A stretch of 64,000 bases of DNA, taken from NCBI RefSeq assembly GCF_003390325.1, contig NZ_QUOK01000006.1:215590-279589 (forward strand), read 5' to 3'. The first letter of the stretch is position 1, and each line of letters starts with the position of its first letter. This document shows positions 34,836 through 44,334 of the stretch, one piece after another. The DNA is from Rhodohalobacter sp. SW132 (GTDB taxonomy: Bacteria; Bacteroidota; Rhodothermia; Balneolales; Balneolaceae). The translations under genes were made by a program, and so were the position numbers. The notes under the pieces are model-generated. The model searched no databases. It saw nothing but the letters and a program-made list of their open reading frames with translations, and had not been told where the DNA came from.

Positions 34836-36464
34836 ATGACCTCTATTCAAGGAACTATTCTCGACCCTCTTCAAAACCGTACTTATCATGGTACCATACA
34901 TATAAAGGAAGGTTTCATTCAATCGATTGATGAGAAGCCCGATCTTCCTGGAAACGGCACTTACATCGCTCCCGGATTTGTGGATTCCCACATTCACATC
35001 GAGAGCTCCATGCTGATCCCCTCCGAATTTGCACGGCTGGCGCTGCGTCACGGTACGGTTGCAACCGTTTCCGATCCGCATGAAATTGCCAATGTCTGCG
35101 GCATGGATGGTGTGGAGTTTATGATTGAAAACGGGGAAAAAGTGCCTCTTAAGTTTTTCTTTGGCGCGCCTTCATGTGTTCCGGCTACTCCGTTTGAAAC
35201 GGCCGGTGCCCAGCTCACTCCTGCTGATGTTGCCAAACTATTAGACCGGGATGACATCCACTATCTTGCCGAAATGATGAACTGGCCCGGCGTTCTGAAC
35301 GGTGATCCCGAGGTACTGGAAAAAATCCAGGCAGCACAGGAACGGGAGAAACCAGTGGATGGTCACGCTCCCGGACTCACAGGCGATCAGGCACACGCTT
35401 ACGCATCGGCCGGAATTTCAACCGATCACGAATGTTTCACCATCGGGGAGGCACGTGATAAAATTGCAGCCGGGATGATGATAGCCATTCGTGAAGGCAG
35501 TGCTGCAAAAAATTACAACGCCCTCCACCCTCTCCTGAAGGAATCGCCCGCCAATATCATGTTCTGCTCAGATGATAAACACCCGGATGATCTCATGGAA
35601 GGTCATATCAATATACTTGCTGAGCGGTCGCTCCGTCTCGGATATCCTCTGTTTGATACACTCCGGGCCTGTTCCGTTCACGCCGTTCAGCACTACAATC
35701 TGAATGTTGGCCTGCTTCAGGCCGGCGATCCCGCCGATTTTGTGATTATGGATGATCCCGATACCATGCACATCTCCGAAACATGGATCGACGGCAAGTG
35801 TGTCTATAAAGATGGTGAAGTTCTTTTCGACAGGCCGAAAAGCAGAATCATTAATCATTTTGTACCGCGACAGATTTCTGAATCCGAGATCAAAGCGAGG
35901 ACGGATCAACCCGACGGAACTGCTGACTTTCCCGTGATTGTTGCCCGCGATGGCGAACTGATCACCGAAAAAAGCGTGGAAAAGCTGAAGATATCCAGTG
36001 GCGAAATTTTGGCGGATTCTTCACGTGATATCCTGAAAATTACTGTGGTAAATCGATACCGGAATGAAGAACCGGCCGTCGGTTTTATCAAAAACTTCGG
36101 AATAAAAAACGGGGCTATCGCGTCATCGGTAGCGCACGATTCTCACAATATCATCGCGGTGGGTTCAAGTGATGAGCACCTTGCGAGCGTTATCAACCAG
36201 GTGATGGATGCAAAAGGCGGAGTTGCGGTGTCTGATGATTCAGGCAGTGACCTGCTTTCGCTGCCGGTGGGCGGTATCATGACCGACCGGCCGGGCGATG
36301 AAGTAGGCCTGCACTACAAAAAACTGACTCAACGGGCTAAAGACCTTGGAAGCACTCTTCATTCCCCGTTTATGACGATCTCTTTTATGGCACTGCTCGT
36401 CATTCCAAAACTCAAAATGAGCGACATGGGCTTGTTTGACGCCGAAAAATTTGAGTTTATTTGA
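34836..36464 (+). CDS. ade: Adenine deaminase
   Basis: 542 residues, amidohydrolase superfamily. The metal-binding HxH lies in PGFVDSHIHIESSML, followed by SDPHEIANVCG, with further ligands in DGHAPGLTGDQAHAY and STDHECFTIGEA. The C-terminal half has the Ade-type domain (ASSVAHDSHNIIAVG, GGIMTDRPGDEV). It deaminates adenine to hypoxanthine for purine salvage in the cytoplasm. Length fits full-size bacterial adenine deaminase. It is convergent with argJ and has a 707-bp gene-free region upstream. Confidence 0.95.
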   Translation: MTSIQGTILDPLQNRTYHGTIHIKEGFIQSIDEKPDLPGNGTYIAPGFVDSHIHIESSMLIPSEFARLALRHGTVATVSDPHEIANVCGMDGVEFMIENGEKVPLKFFFGAPSCVPATPFETAGAQLTPADVAKLLDRDDIHYLAEMMNWPGVLNGDPEVLEKIQAAQEREKPVDGHAPGLTGDQAHAYASAGISTDHECFTIGEARDKIAAGMMIAIREGSAAKNYNALHPLLKESPANIMFCSDDKHPDDLMEGHINILAERSLRLGYPLFDTLRACSVHAVQHYNLNVGLLQAGDPADFVIMDDPDTMHISETWIDGKCVYKDGEVLFDRPKSRIINHFVPRQISESEIKARTDQPDGTADFPVIVARDGELITEKSVEKLKISSGEILADSSRDILKITVVNRYRNEEPAVGFIKNFGIKNGAIASSVAHDSHNIIAVGSSDEHLASVINQVMDAKGGVAVSDDSGSDLLSLPVGGIMTDRPGDEVGLHYKKLTQRAKDLGSTLHSPFMTISFMALLVIPKLKMSDMGLFDAEKFEFI

Positions 36465-36567
36465 TGATTTCTAAAAATTTGTTATCTGAATAAGAATGCC
36501 TGCAAAAAATCTTACCCGCAACACCTAAAGGTCCAAGCGACGCTTCAGGATTAAATCGCAATAAGGC

Positions 36568-37773
36568 TCAGGTTGTGTACTCAGCGTTAATTCGCACGTA
36601 TTCGTAGGAGAGATCAGATCCCCATCCCACCGCATCGGCATCCCCATCATTCAGCACCAGCGTGACGGTGATGGTAGATGTTTTCATCTCTTTTTTCACC
36701 TCTTCCCGGCTGTGATCGGTGGGCTGGCCTTTATCAAGAATTTGCACGGCCCGGCCTGAACCGAAAAAGAGATCCACTTTATCGGGATCAAACGGAACAC
36801 CCGCCCGTCCGGCAGCCGCAAAGATACGTCCCCAGTTCGGATCGGTTCCAAAAATTGCAGTTTTCACAAGATTGGAGTCGGAAATGGTGCGGACAATTTT
36901 ACGTGCACCCTCCTCGGTTTTGGCTCCTTCTACCCGGTACTCAACAAGCTTTGTTGAACCTTCGCCATCGGATACAATCATCATCGCAAGATGCTTGCAG
37001 AGTTTTGTGAGATGGTCAAGAAAAATGCGGTAATTTTCATTTTTTTCGGTGATTTCTTCATTCTCCGCCAATCCGTTGCAGATAATGGAGACCATATCAT
37101 TCGTGGATGTATCTCCATCCACTGTAATCATGTTGAAAGTTTTATTCACCGCTTCTCGCAGCGCCTCATCCAGCAGTTTTGGGGTGATGGCAATATCGCA
37201 GATAATAAATCCAAGCATGGTGGCCATGTCGGGATGGATCATTCCGGATCCTTTCGCAATTCCCGCCATATTTACGGTAACGCCGTCAATTTCAAACGAA
37301 TCAAATCCTTCCTTTGCAAAAGTGTCGGTTGTTAAAATGGCGTTGGCAGCAAGAGATCCGGCAACCTGGCGGTCCGATAATTTAGCCGCGCTCTCTTTGA
37401 TTCCTTTCAGAACTTTTTCCGTGGGAAACGGCTCGCCAATCAAACCGGTGGATGCCACGAGAACCGATTCAACGGGAATTCCGAGTTCTGCCGCCGTGGT
37501 TTCGGCCATCGCAACAGCTCCTTCCCACCCTTTTTTACCTGTACAGGCGTTGGCATTGCCGGAGTTGATCACAATCGCCTGGATGATGCCATCTTTGATA
37601 TGTTTCCGGCTCAGCTTGATCGGCTCGGCGCAAACCAGGTTTTGGGTAAACACAGCTGCTGCCGAAGCGGGACGCTCCGAATAGATCAGGGCAAGATCCC
37701 GCCGTTTTGATTTAATCCCCATATGGGCGCCCCACGCTTTAATTCCGCGAACATCAGTAAGATTTTGAATCAT
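36568..37773 (-). CDS. argJ: Bifunctional glutamate N-acetyltransferase / amino-acid acetyltransferase
   Basis: 401 residues. The self-cleavage site of ArgJ is present: the Ala184-Thr185 bond in PDMATMLGFI, with Thr185 becoming the N-terminal nucleophile of the beta chain. Other family blocks are SGNANACTGKKG, LAANAILTTDTF and GTDPNWGRIFAAAGRAGVPF. It transfers the acetyl group from N-acetylornithine to glutamate, and may also use acetyl-CoA, giving the cyclic arginine pathway. Last gene of an argB-argC-argJ unit, 47 bp after argC. Whether it is mono- or bifunctional cannot be read from sequence alone. Confidence 0.93.
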   Translation of the reverse strand: MIQNLTDVRGIKAWGAHMGIKSKRRDLALIYSERPASAAAVFTQNLVCAEPIKLSRKHIKDGIIQAIVINSGNANACTGKKGWEGAVAMAETTAAELGIPVESVLVASTGLIGEPFPTEKVLKGIKESAAKLSDRQVAGSLAANAILTTDTFAKEGFDSFEIDGVTVNMAGIAKGSGMIHPDMATMLGFIICDIAITPKLLDEALREAVNKTFNMITVDGDTSTNDMVSIICNGLAENEEITEKNENYRIFLDHLTKLCKHLAMMIVSDGEGSTKLVEYRVEGAKTEEGARKIVRTISDSNLVKTAIFGTDPNWGRIFAAAGRAGVPFDPDKVDLFFGSGRAVQILDKGQPTDHSREEVKKEMKTSTITVTLVLNDGDADAVGWGSDLSYEYVRINAEYTT

Positions 37774-37820
37774 GAGATTTGGTCGTTGTTATTAAATTTC
37801 TGAACTAAAATTTTTGGTTG

Positions 37821-38900
37821 TTATGGATTCAGGGGCGGATACTTCAGCCCGGTATTTTCGAGCAGCCCAAACATCAGGTTCATATTCTGAACAGCCTGAC
37901 CCGCCGCACCTTTCACCAGATTATCAATCGCCGAAATGGTGATGATTCGGTTCGTACGTTCATCATACGTTGCGTAGACATCACAAAAATTTGATCCCCG
38001 CACATTTTTCACAGATGGCGGCTGATCCAGCACGCGTACAAAATGCTCTTTTTCAAAATGATTCAGGTAAGCGTCGCGTACAATCTCTTCATTGACCGGC
38101 TTTACCGGAGTGGAGTAGGTTGTGGTTAAAATCCCCCGGTCGATCGGCAGCAGATGTGGCGTGAACTGAACTTTCAGCTCAGCATCCGTAACGGTGCCCA
38201 AAATTGTTTCAATTTCCGGGGTGTGCCGGTGAGATTTCAGTCCGTATGCGAAGAAATTCCCAAACTGATTGGGGAAATGGGTAAATGTTTTTGGTGATGC
38301 ACCCGCGCCGGTCACTCCCGATTTGGAATCGATAATGACCGAGCTCGTATCGATAAGTTTTTGCGCAACCAGCGGCAGCAGTGCCAGGATCGTAGAAGTT
38401 GGGTAACAGCCGGGATTTGCAACCAGGTCGCTGTTTCTGATATCATCACGATTCAGTTCGGGCATTCCGTACACCGATTTTTTCAGGTAATCGGGGCACA
38501 CATGTTTCTTTTCGTACCACTTTTCATACAGTTTCGCCGATTTGAGCCTGAAATCCCCGGAAAGGTCCACGATTCTGAATTTATCAAGTCCGTATTCCTT
38601 TACAAAATCCATCGAAACACGGTGTGGCAGTGCCAGGAAAACGAGATCAAGATCGTGATCGCTGATCGTTTCCATTTTCTGCAGTTCCAGTTTTACGATT
38701 CCATCGAGTGATGGATGAATTTCAGCGATGCTTTTACCCGCTTTCGATTCGGAGGTGATCACTTCAAGTCTGACATCGGGATGAAGGATCAGCAGGCGGA
38801 TCAGCTCCACACCGGTATATCCTGTTGCGCCAACAACTCCAACTCTGAACTTCGACTTCTTTCTTCTTTCGATATTCTTCTTTGTGCTTCCTTTGGTCAT
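37821..38900 (-). CDS. argC: N-acetyl-gamma-glutamyl-phosphate reductase
   Basis: 359 residues. The NADP-binding GVVGATGYTGVELIRLL follows a basic N-terminal tail. The catalytic cysteine is Cys165 in ANPGCYPTST. The C-terminal part carries VTGAGASPKTFTHFP and HRHTPEIE, the family histidine region. It reduces N-acetylglutamyl phosphate to the semialdehyde in arginine synthesis. Its start overlaps the end of argB by 4 bp. The first ~17 residues are a lysine/arginine-rich extension not needed for the fold; a later start is possible but no better ATG is seen before the Rossmann strand. Confidence 0.95.
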   Translation of the reverse strand: MTKGSTKKNIERRKKSKFRVGVVGATGYTGVELIRLLILHPDVRLEVITSESKAGKSIAEIHPSLDGIVKLELQKMETISDHDLDLVFLALPHRVSMDFVKEYGLDKFRIVDLSGDFRLKSAKLYEKWYEKKHVCPDYLKKSVYGMPELNRDDIRNSDLVANPGCYPTSTILALLPLVAQKLIDTSSVIIDSKSGVTGAGASPKTFTHFPNQFGNFFAYGLKSHRHTPEIETILGTVTDAELKVQFTPHLLPIDRGILTTTYSTPVKPVNEEIVRDAYLNHFEKEHFVRVLDQPPSVKNVRGSNFCDVYATYDERTNRIITISAIDNLVKGAAGQAVQNMNLMFGLLENTGLKYPPLNP

Positions 38901-39760
38901 TCTTTTTTTATCGTAGTTCCAGATTTTTTTTCAGTAAACAGCTGCAGCAGAATAGATTGATCCATTGCCCCATTCACAATATGGGCCGCCTTCACTCCTT
39001 TATCAAGCGCAATATTGCATGCTTCAATTTTCGGGATCATTCCGCCTTGTATGACCGAACCAAACAGTTTTTTTACTTCACCTGATGTGATCGCTACAAT
39101 TTTGGTTTCGGGTCGGTCCGGATCCTCCATCAGCCCATCCACATTGGTAATAGCAACGAACGCTTCAGCTTGCAGCGCTCCGGCAATATGACCGGCAAAC
39201 ATATCGGCATTGATATTGTAATCATCTCCATTTTCGCCACCGGAAACCGGGGAAATCACCGGCAAATATCCGTTTTTGATCAGAAGGTGCAGAAGATCAG
39301 GGTTTACTACATCCACATCCCCAACAAAACCGAGATCGATTTCTTCCGGGCCGCTTTCAGTCTGGCGATTGTGAATTCGTTTGCGGGCTTTAACCAATCC
39401 CCCATCTTTTCCTGAAAGGCCTACAGCATTGGCACCAAGCCGATTCAGCCGGTTTACCAGTTCGCCGTTTACTTTTCCCGAAAGAGCCTGCTCCACCACT
39501 TCCATAGAATTTTTCAGGGTGATACGGTGTCCGTCAACAAATTCTGAGTCGATTCCCGACTGTTCAAACAGCGCTTTAATCACCGGCCCGCCGCCGTGAA
39601 CAACCACCGGGTAAATCCCCAGCGTTTTCATTTCTGCGACTTGATTTAGAACCTGCTCCTGCGAGCGGCTATCAGTCATGGCATTACCACCATATTTTAT
39701 TACAACAACTTTGCCGTTGAAAGACTTGACGATTTCATAATTCAAATCTGCAGATGCCAT
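38897..39760 (-). CDS. argB: Acetylglutamate kinase
   Basis: From the ATG at 39760 the protein is 287 residues (MASADLNYEIVKSFNGKVVV). It has the phosphate-binding KYGGNAM, the substrate loop VVVHGGGPVI, SGKDGGLV, and NADMFAGHIAGAL plus GGMIPKIEA at the C-terminal ATP site. It phosphorylates N-acetylglutamate. An in-frame ATG at 39850 would add 30 residues without family character (Ser/Asn-rich), so I prefer the inner start; the shorter form fits the usual ArgB length. First gene of the arg unit; likely feedback or repressor control cannot be seen. Confidence 0.93.
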   Translation of the reverse strand: MASADLNYEIVKSFNGKVVVIKYGGNAMTDSRSQEQVLNQVAEMKTLGIYPVVVHGGGPVIKALFEQSGIDSEFVDGHRITLKNSMEVVEQALSGKVNGELVNRLNRLGANAVGLSGKDGGLVKARKRIHNRQTESGPEEIDLGFVGDVDVVNPDLLHLLIKNGYLPVISPVSGGENGDDYNINADMFAGHIAGALQAEAFVAITNVDGLMEDPDRPETKIVAITSGEVKKLFGSVIQGGMIPKIEACNIALDKGVKAAHIVNGAMDQSILLQLFTEKKSGTTIKKE

Positions 39761-40058
39761 TTTAGAATTCGGGGCTGTGCTCACGGAGTTTATCTTCAAT
39801 ATTTTTGTAGAGTTACTATAATGGTTAAATGTAAGGCTTTCATCACCCATTTTTTAGTGAAACTCTGTCTGAGTTTAATTTCTGTCGCAGATTTCCTGAC
39901 ATTGCTGCCGGTTGAAGCTATTGAGTTGGAAAAATCCCGGTTATTTCAGCGGAACATACCAGTCCCAACTGGAGCTGCATCCTTTTAAAATTGCGACTGT
40001 CTTTTTTCACGTGATCCCAATACATTAAGCCACAGCTATCTAACAAGTATACCATAAT

Positions 40059-41468
40059 ATGATTCACACACTGCTGATTGGAGAAAATGACCAGATTCGT
40101 CAGACTTTATACGAAACCCTGGCCAAAAGAAAACACAAAGTTACCGTTGTGGAACCGGCAACTGTTGACATAGAAAATGCTATTCAAAATGATTTCTCGC
40201 TGGTGATTGTCTCTTCCGTGACGGATCAAACCCTCGGGGTCTGCAGGCAGCTTCGATTGAGTAAAAACGGGTCGAATTTTGCGCTGGTGATGGTAGTAGA
40301 TCACAATCATCCCGATCAACTTGATGATATTCTGGATGCAGGAGCCGACCAGTGTATTATTGAATCGATATATGATGAGAAACGCCTCCACATTCGTCTC
40401 GCGTTTGCTGAAAAGATGGCGAGCGAAAAAGTGCAGCAGCAGATTACCGAGCAGCAGCTTCGGGAAAGTGAGGCCCGTGCACGCAGCATTCTCGAAACCA
40501 CGGTTGATGCCATTATCACTATCACTCCGAAAGGTAACATTCGCACGTTTAATAAAACGGCTGAAAAACTTTTCGGATATCACTCTACGGAAGTTATCGG
40601 CAAAAATGTGAAAATTCTGATGCCCAATCCATATAAAGCGGAACATGATGATTATATGGAGCACTACCTGGAAACGGGCAAGCGTAAAATTATTGGTATC
40701 GGGAGAGAGGTTACCGGCCGCCGCAAGGATGGGTCCACATTCCCGATGTACCTGGCGGTGAGTGAAGTTAAGTTGCCGGATCAGCATATTTTCACCGGAA
40801 TTGTGCGCGATATTTCTGAACAGCGGCGTCTGGAGCAGGAAGTTTTACGGATTAGTGAACATGAACGCCAGCGAATTGGTCAGGATTTACATGACGGCCT
40901 CGGACAGATGCTTACCGGTATCGGGCTGATCACTAAAAACCTCGCCCGGCAACTTGAACAGGAAGAACATAAACTTGCTGAAGATGCAGCAGAGATCAGT
41001 ACATTGATCCAGCAGGCTGATGAACAGGCCCGGTCCCTTGCGCGCGGACTCGTGCCGGTGGAATTTGATGAACGAGGGCTGGAAGCTGCGTTGGAACGGC
41101 TGAAAAACAATGCCGAAAAACTTTTTGGGATTGAGTGCACGCTCGAGATCCTGGGAGAGCTTGATTTTGATGATGTTACACAGGCGATCCATCTTTACCG
41201 GATTGCGCAGGAAGGCGTGAGCAATGCTGTAAAACATGGTTCAGCCGACAAGGTGTCTATTTATATCGCCTCCACTGATCAGCATCTGCGCCTTCGTGTG
41301 GTGGACAACGGAACCGGGTTCCCCGAAAATTGGGATTCGGAAGGAGGTCTGGGTGTGCGTATCATGCGTTTCAGGGCACGGCTGATCGGGGGAAGTTTAG
41401 AAATAAGCGACATCCCCGATAAAGGAGCTACCATTACGTGTACTGTGCCAAATATTAAACAACCTTAA
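40059..41468 (+). CDS. Sensor histidine kinase: degenerate receiver, FixL-like heme PAS, HisKA_3, HATPase
   Basis: 469 residues, no membrane helix. Residues 1-~125 have a receiver-like fold, but the phosphoacceptor position holds Ser52 (LVIVSSVTD) instead of Asp. Residues ~140-258 are a PAS domain of FixL type: FGYHSTEVIGKNVKILMPNP, His196 in AEHDDYM, and IIGIGREVTGRRKDGSTF with Arg216. The His-to-Arg spacing of 20 equals that of His200/Arg220 in Bradyrhizobium FixL, so heme and O2 binding is plausible. The HisKA_3 dimerisation helix has phospho-His278 (QDLHDGLGQ), and the ATPase domain ends with VDNGTGFPENW and GGLGVRIMRFRA. The NarL-type regulator follows 18 bp later as its partner. Likely a cytosolic oxygen or redox sensor. 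Confidence 0.9.
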   Translation: MIHTLLIGENDQIRQTLYETLAKRKHKVTVVEPATVDIENAIQNDFSLVIVSSVTDQTLGVCRQLRLSKNGSNFALVMVVDHNHPDQLDDILDAGADQCIIESIYDEKRLHIRLAFAEKMASEKVQQQITEQQLRESEARARSILETTVDAIITITPKGNIRTFNKTAEKLFGYHSTEVIGKNVKILMPNPYKAEHDDYMEHYLETGKRKIIGIGREVTGRRKDGSTFPMYLAVSEVKLPDQHIFTGIVRDISEQRRLEQEVLRISEHERQRIGQDLHDGLGQMLTGIGLITKNLARQLEQEEHKLAEDAAEISTLIQQADEQARSLARGLVPVEFDERGLEAALERLKNNAEKLFGIECTLEILGELDFDDVTQAIHLYRIAQEGVSNAVKHGSADKVSIYIASTDQHLRLRVVDNGTGFPENWDSEGGLGVRIMRFRARLIGGSLEISDIPDKGATITCTVPNIKQP

Positions 41469-41486
41469 ACAGATTCCAATTAACAG

Positions 41487-42140
41487 ATGCCCGCAAAAAA
41501 GAAAATATATATCGTAGACGACCACCCGCTGATGAGAAAGGGAATGGCGATGACACTTGAAAACAGTGTGGAGTTTGAAGTGTGCGGGCAAAGTGAATCG
41601 GCGGAAGAGGCGCTGGGTGAAATCCCCCGATTGAAACCGGATGGATGTGTAATTGACATCTCACTGCCGGGTATGAACGGTATTGAACTTGTAAAAAACC
41701 TGCTTGCTCAAATGCCCGACCTGAAAATCCTGATGGTTTCCCGCCACGACGAAGAACTCTACGCCGAACGCGCCATCCGCGCAGGGGCAAAAGGGTACCT
41801 GATGAAACTGGAAGCCGGCGAAGTGCTCGTAAGCGCCGTTCGCCAGGTGATGAACGGTAGTATTTACCTGAGCGATAAAATCGGCTCACAACTCATCATG
41901 AAAATTGCATCGGGGCAATCTGCCGGAGAAAATCCCCTGGAATTGTTGAGTGATCGTGAGCTGGAAGTATTTGAACTCACCGGAAAAGGAGAATCCACAA
42001 AAGAGATTGCCCGACGCCTTCACGTATCTGTAAAAACGGTGGACACCTACCGCGCACGCATCAAAGAGAAAATGCATCTCAAAACGGCCAACGAACTTAT
42101 GAGAAAAGCCGTACAGTGGGTTGAAGGCGGTTCCGTGTAA
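41487..42140 (+). CDS. NarL/FixJ-family response regulator
   Basis: 217 residues. The receiver domain has acidic residues Asp11/12 and phosphoacceptor Asp57 (GCVIDISLPGMNG), then SRHDEELYAERAIRAGAKGY with the conserved switch and Lys regions. The LuxR-type helix-turn-helix lies at the C-terminus (LSDREVEVFELTGKGES-like: LLSDRELEVFELTGKGESTK, EIARRLHVSVKTVDTYRARI). It is the cognate regulator of the FixL-like kinase immediately upstream (18-bp gap). Its targets are unknown; the porin and YceI genes downstream are candidates by position. Confidence 0.93.
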   Translation: MPAKKKIYIVDDHPLMRKGMAMTLENSVEFEVCGQSESAEEALGEIPRLKPDGCVIDISLPGMNGIELVKNLLAQMPDLKILMVSRHDEELYAERAIRAGAKGYLMKLEAGEVLVSAVRQVMNGSIYLSDKIGSQLIMKIASGQSAGENPLELLSDRELEVFELTGKGESTKEIARRLHVSVKTVDTYRARIKEKMHLKTANELMRKAVQWVEGGSV

Positions 42141-42358
42141 CTTCAAACCGGAATCGATGGTTTTGCAGATAAGTAATTATACTCTGTGTTTGGGAGCCAT
42201 GTAATATAAACCCCTACAGCCCGGTAGGGACTCGCCTGATTAAACCTTCAGGTATTCGCTCTCATTTTCTGTATCGAAATGTTTTGATTTTAATCATGTG
42301 CTAAACAAACAACAGGCACAGAAAAAATTTTTATCAAAACAATCATACAGATATAGTT

Positions 42359-43630
42359 ATGAAAACAACAATTAACAGTACGATACTAACCTTAGTTTTA
42401 GCATTCGTCGTAACCACTGCGGGTGTTTTTGCACAACAAACCAGAGACCTTCAATATTTTAGAGCACCTGATAAAACAGGGTTAAATGTATTTGAAAGTC
42501 CGAAAGAAACCGATGTTGTGTACGACGGTTTTAAGATTCGAATAGGCGGTGCCAATACCCTGCAGTTTCAGGCTCTGGAAAATGACGCAGCAGGTCCGGA
42601 ATTAGAGCCAAACTTCAACCTTGCGACCTCAAACCTGGACATCGATGTTCAGCTACACAGAGGCCTTCGCATGCACCTACGCACCTATCTTTCATCACGA
42701 AATCACACAGAAGCGTGGGTGAAGGGTGGTTATCTGCAGGTAGATCGTCTCGATTTTATTCAGGATGGATTTCTTGATAACCTAATGGACAAAGTAACCG
42801 TCAAGGTTGGACACATGACGCTGAACTACGGTGACGCACACTTCAGAAGATCTGACAACGGTCAGGCCTTATACAATCCTTTTGTAGGAAACTATATCAT
42901 GGATTCGTTCACAAACGAGGTGGGTGGTGAAGTTTACTATAAAGACGGCGGATTCCTCGCAATGCTGGGCCTGAGTAACAGTAAAACAAACCAAAGCACC
43001 GTTAAAGGTGACATTGCCACGAAACCTTCACTGTACGGTAAAATTGGATATGACACCCAGGTAAATCCTGATCTCAGAGTTCGGCTCACAGGTTCCTTTT
43101 ATAATAACCCTGGAAGTGAAGCGGTCAGACTCTATGGCGGTGACCTTGCCGGAGCACGTTATTACAATGTTGAAGGCACCGGAACTACTACCGGTAGGTT
43201 TGCTCCAGACTTTACAGTTTCAGGATTTGCACCGGGCGGACCCATTGGCGGCGAGGCAACTTCATTCATGATCAATCCGTTTATTAAGTTCCAGGGTCTG
43301 GAGTTCTTCGGCCTTTTCGAAAGAACAAGCGGCCAGCGGGCAACCGAAACCGACAGCAGATCCTTCAACCAGTATGGTGCTGAGCTTCTGTACAGGTTTG
43401 GATCGAATGAAGACTTCTACATCGGCGGGCGATACAACCTTGTTGATGGTGAACTTGCCAACGGTAATGAGATTGAAATTGAGCGGATTAACGTTGGCGG
43501 CGGATGGTTTCTGACCAAAAACGTACTGACCAAAGTTGAATATGTGAATCAAACTCGTGATGGATTCACCGGTCCGCTTGAAGGTGCAGGATTCAGCGGA
43601 TTTATGCTCGAAGCCGTAATCAGCTTCTAA
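42359..43630 (+). CDS. Outer-membrane porin-like beta-barrel protein
   Basis: 423 residues with a signal peptide (residues ~8-26, ending GVFAQQ). The body alternates short amphipathic strands and ends in a C-terminal Phe (GFMLEAVISF), the usual outer-membrane assembly signal. Segments such as DVQLHRGLRMHLRTYLSSRN, VTVKVGHMTLNYGDAHFRRS and FNQYGAELLYRFG resemble phosphate-selective or OprO/P-like porins of this group, but the family is assigned by type only. It would let small solutes cross the outer membrane. It is 218 bp after the response regulator and is followed by a hairpin and two YceI genes. Confidence 0.75.
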   Translation: MKTTINSTILTLVLAFVVTTAGVFAQQTRDLQYFRAPDKTGLNVFESPKETDVVYDGFKIRIGGANTLQFQALENDAAGPELEPNFNLATSNLDIDVQLHRGLRMHLRTYLSSRNHTEAWVKGGYLQVDRLDFIQDGFLDNLMDKVTVKVGHMTLNYGDAHFRRSDNGQALYNPFVGNYIMDSFTNEVGGEVYYKDGGFLAMLGLSNSKTNQSTVKGDIATKPSLYGKIGYDTQVNPDLRVRLTGSFYNNPGSEAVRLYGGDLAGARYYNVEGTGTTTGRFAPDFTVSGFAPGGPIGGEATSFMINPFIKFQGLEFFGLFERTSGQRATETDSRSFNQYGAELLYRFGSNEDFYIGGRYNLVDGELANGNEIEIERINVGGGWFLTKNVLTKVEYVNQTRDGFTGPLEGAGFSGFMLEAVISF

Positions 43631-43653
43631 ATAATTTCAATGCAGAACACAAC

Positions 43654-43691
43654 GAGTTGTGATCCTATGACCGGGGTCACAACTCTTATTT
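43654..43691 (+). terminator. Hairpin between the porin gene and the first YceI gene
   Basis: GAGTTGTGA (43654-43662) and TCACAACTC (43677-43685) form a perfect 9-bp stem, closed further by CC/GG pairs, then TTATTT. It ends 22 bp before the next start codon, so it may attenuate rather than stop transcription into yceI. Confidence 0.6.
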
Positions 43692-43712
43692 CCAACCCAA
43701 AATTACAATACC

Positions 43713-44315
43713 ATGAAACGAATACTATCAATAATCACACTCTTTGCCCTGATGGGCACGCTGCACACCACAGAAGCACAAAATTCCGATATTGAGCTTT
43801 CACTGGAGCAGGGCCACGAAATGAAAATCGACGGAACATCCAATGTCAGAGACTGGGATGCAGATGTCAACACAGTTAACGCAACGTTTGTTCTTTCACA
43901 GTTTGACCTTTCTGATCTTTCAAGTCTTACTGCAGATCACTTCAAAACAATGGAATTATCTATTCCCGTAGAAGACATTGAATCTGACTCAGGCCGGCTG
44001 ACCCGAAACCTTCAGGATTACCTGAAAAAAGATGATCATCCCATCATAACATTTACGATGAACGAGGTTGAAAGTGTGGAAATAAACGGCAATAGTGCCG
44101 ATATTGTAGCTTCTGGTGTGATCAATGCTGCTGGTGTGGATCATGAAACTTCGATGAATGTTACAGCCACAGTAAACAACGGTAAAGTAACCTTTTCCGG
44201 AACACAGGATCTTCTGATGACTGACTTCGGAATCGACCCGCCAACTGCAATGCTCGGTTCAATCAGAGCCCGGGATGAAATTACGATTATCTACTCGTTA
44301 ACCTTTTCGAACTAA
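43713..44315 (+). CDS. YceI-family periplasmic protein (copy 1)
   Basis: 200 residues, signal peptide ending TTEAQ (residue ~23). The YceI lipocalin-like fold shows the family blocks MKIDGTSNVRDWDADV, TRNLQDYLKKDDHPIITFTM and LLMTDFGIDPPTAMLGSIRA near the C-terminus. YceI proteins bind isoprenoid chains or similar amphiphiles in the periplasm. Its paralog (copy 2) follows 19 bp later, and the unknown 44933 gene overlaps the paralog, suggesting one operon with the porin upstream. Ligand unknown. Confidence 0.92.
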   Translation: MKRILSIITLFALMGTLHTTEAQNSDIELSLEQGHEMKIDGTSNVRDWDADVNTVNATFVLSQFDLSDLSSLTADHFKTMELSIPVEDIESDSGRLTRNLQDYLKKDDHPIITFTMNEVESVEINGNSADIVASGVINAAGVDHETSMNVTATVNNGKVTFSGTQDLLMTDFGIDPPTAMLGSIRARDEITIIYSLTFSN

Positions 44316-44334
44316 ATTATAAAGGAAATCAAAA

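Noticed and set aside
34739..34930. 63-codon plus-strand frame before the adenine deaminase gene
   Set aside because: It overlaps the ade start, shows no family or membrane pattern and lies in AT-rich DNA; the deaminase frame is clearly real.
37049..37684. 211-codon plus-strand frame antisense to argJ
   Set aside because: It is fully inside argJ, has no recognisable domain and is a typical shadow of a third-position-biased gene.
39761..39850. 30-residue N-terminal extension of argB
   Set aside because: Ser/Asn-rich and unlike any ArgB; the ATG at 39760 gives the normal length.
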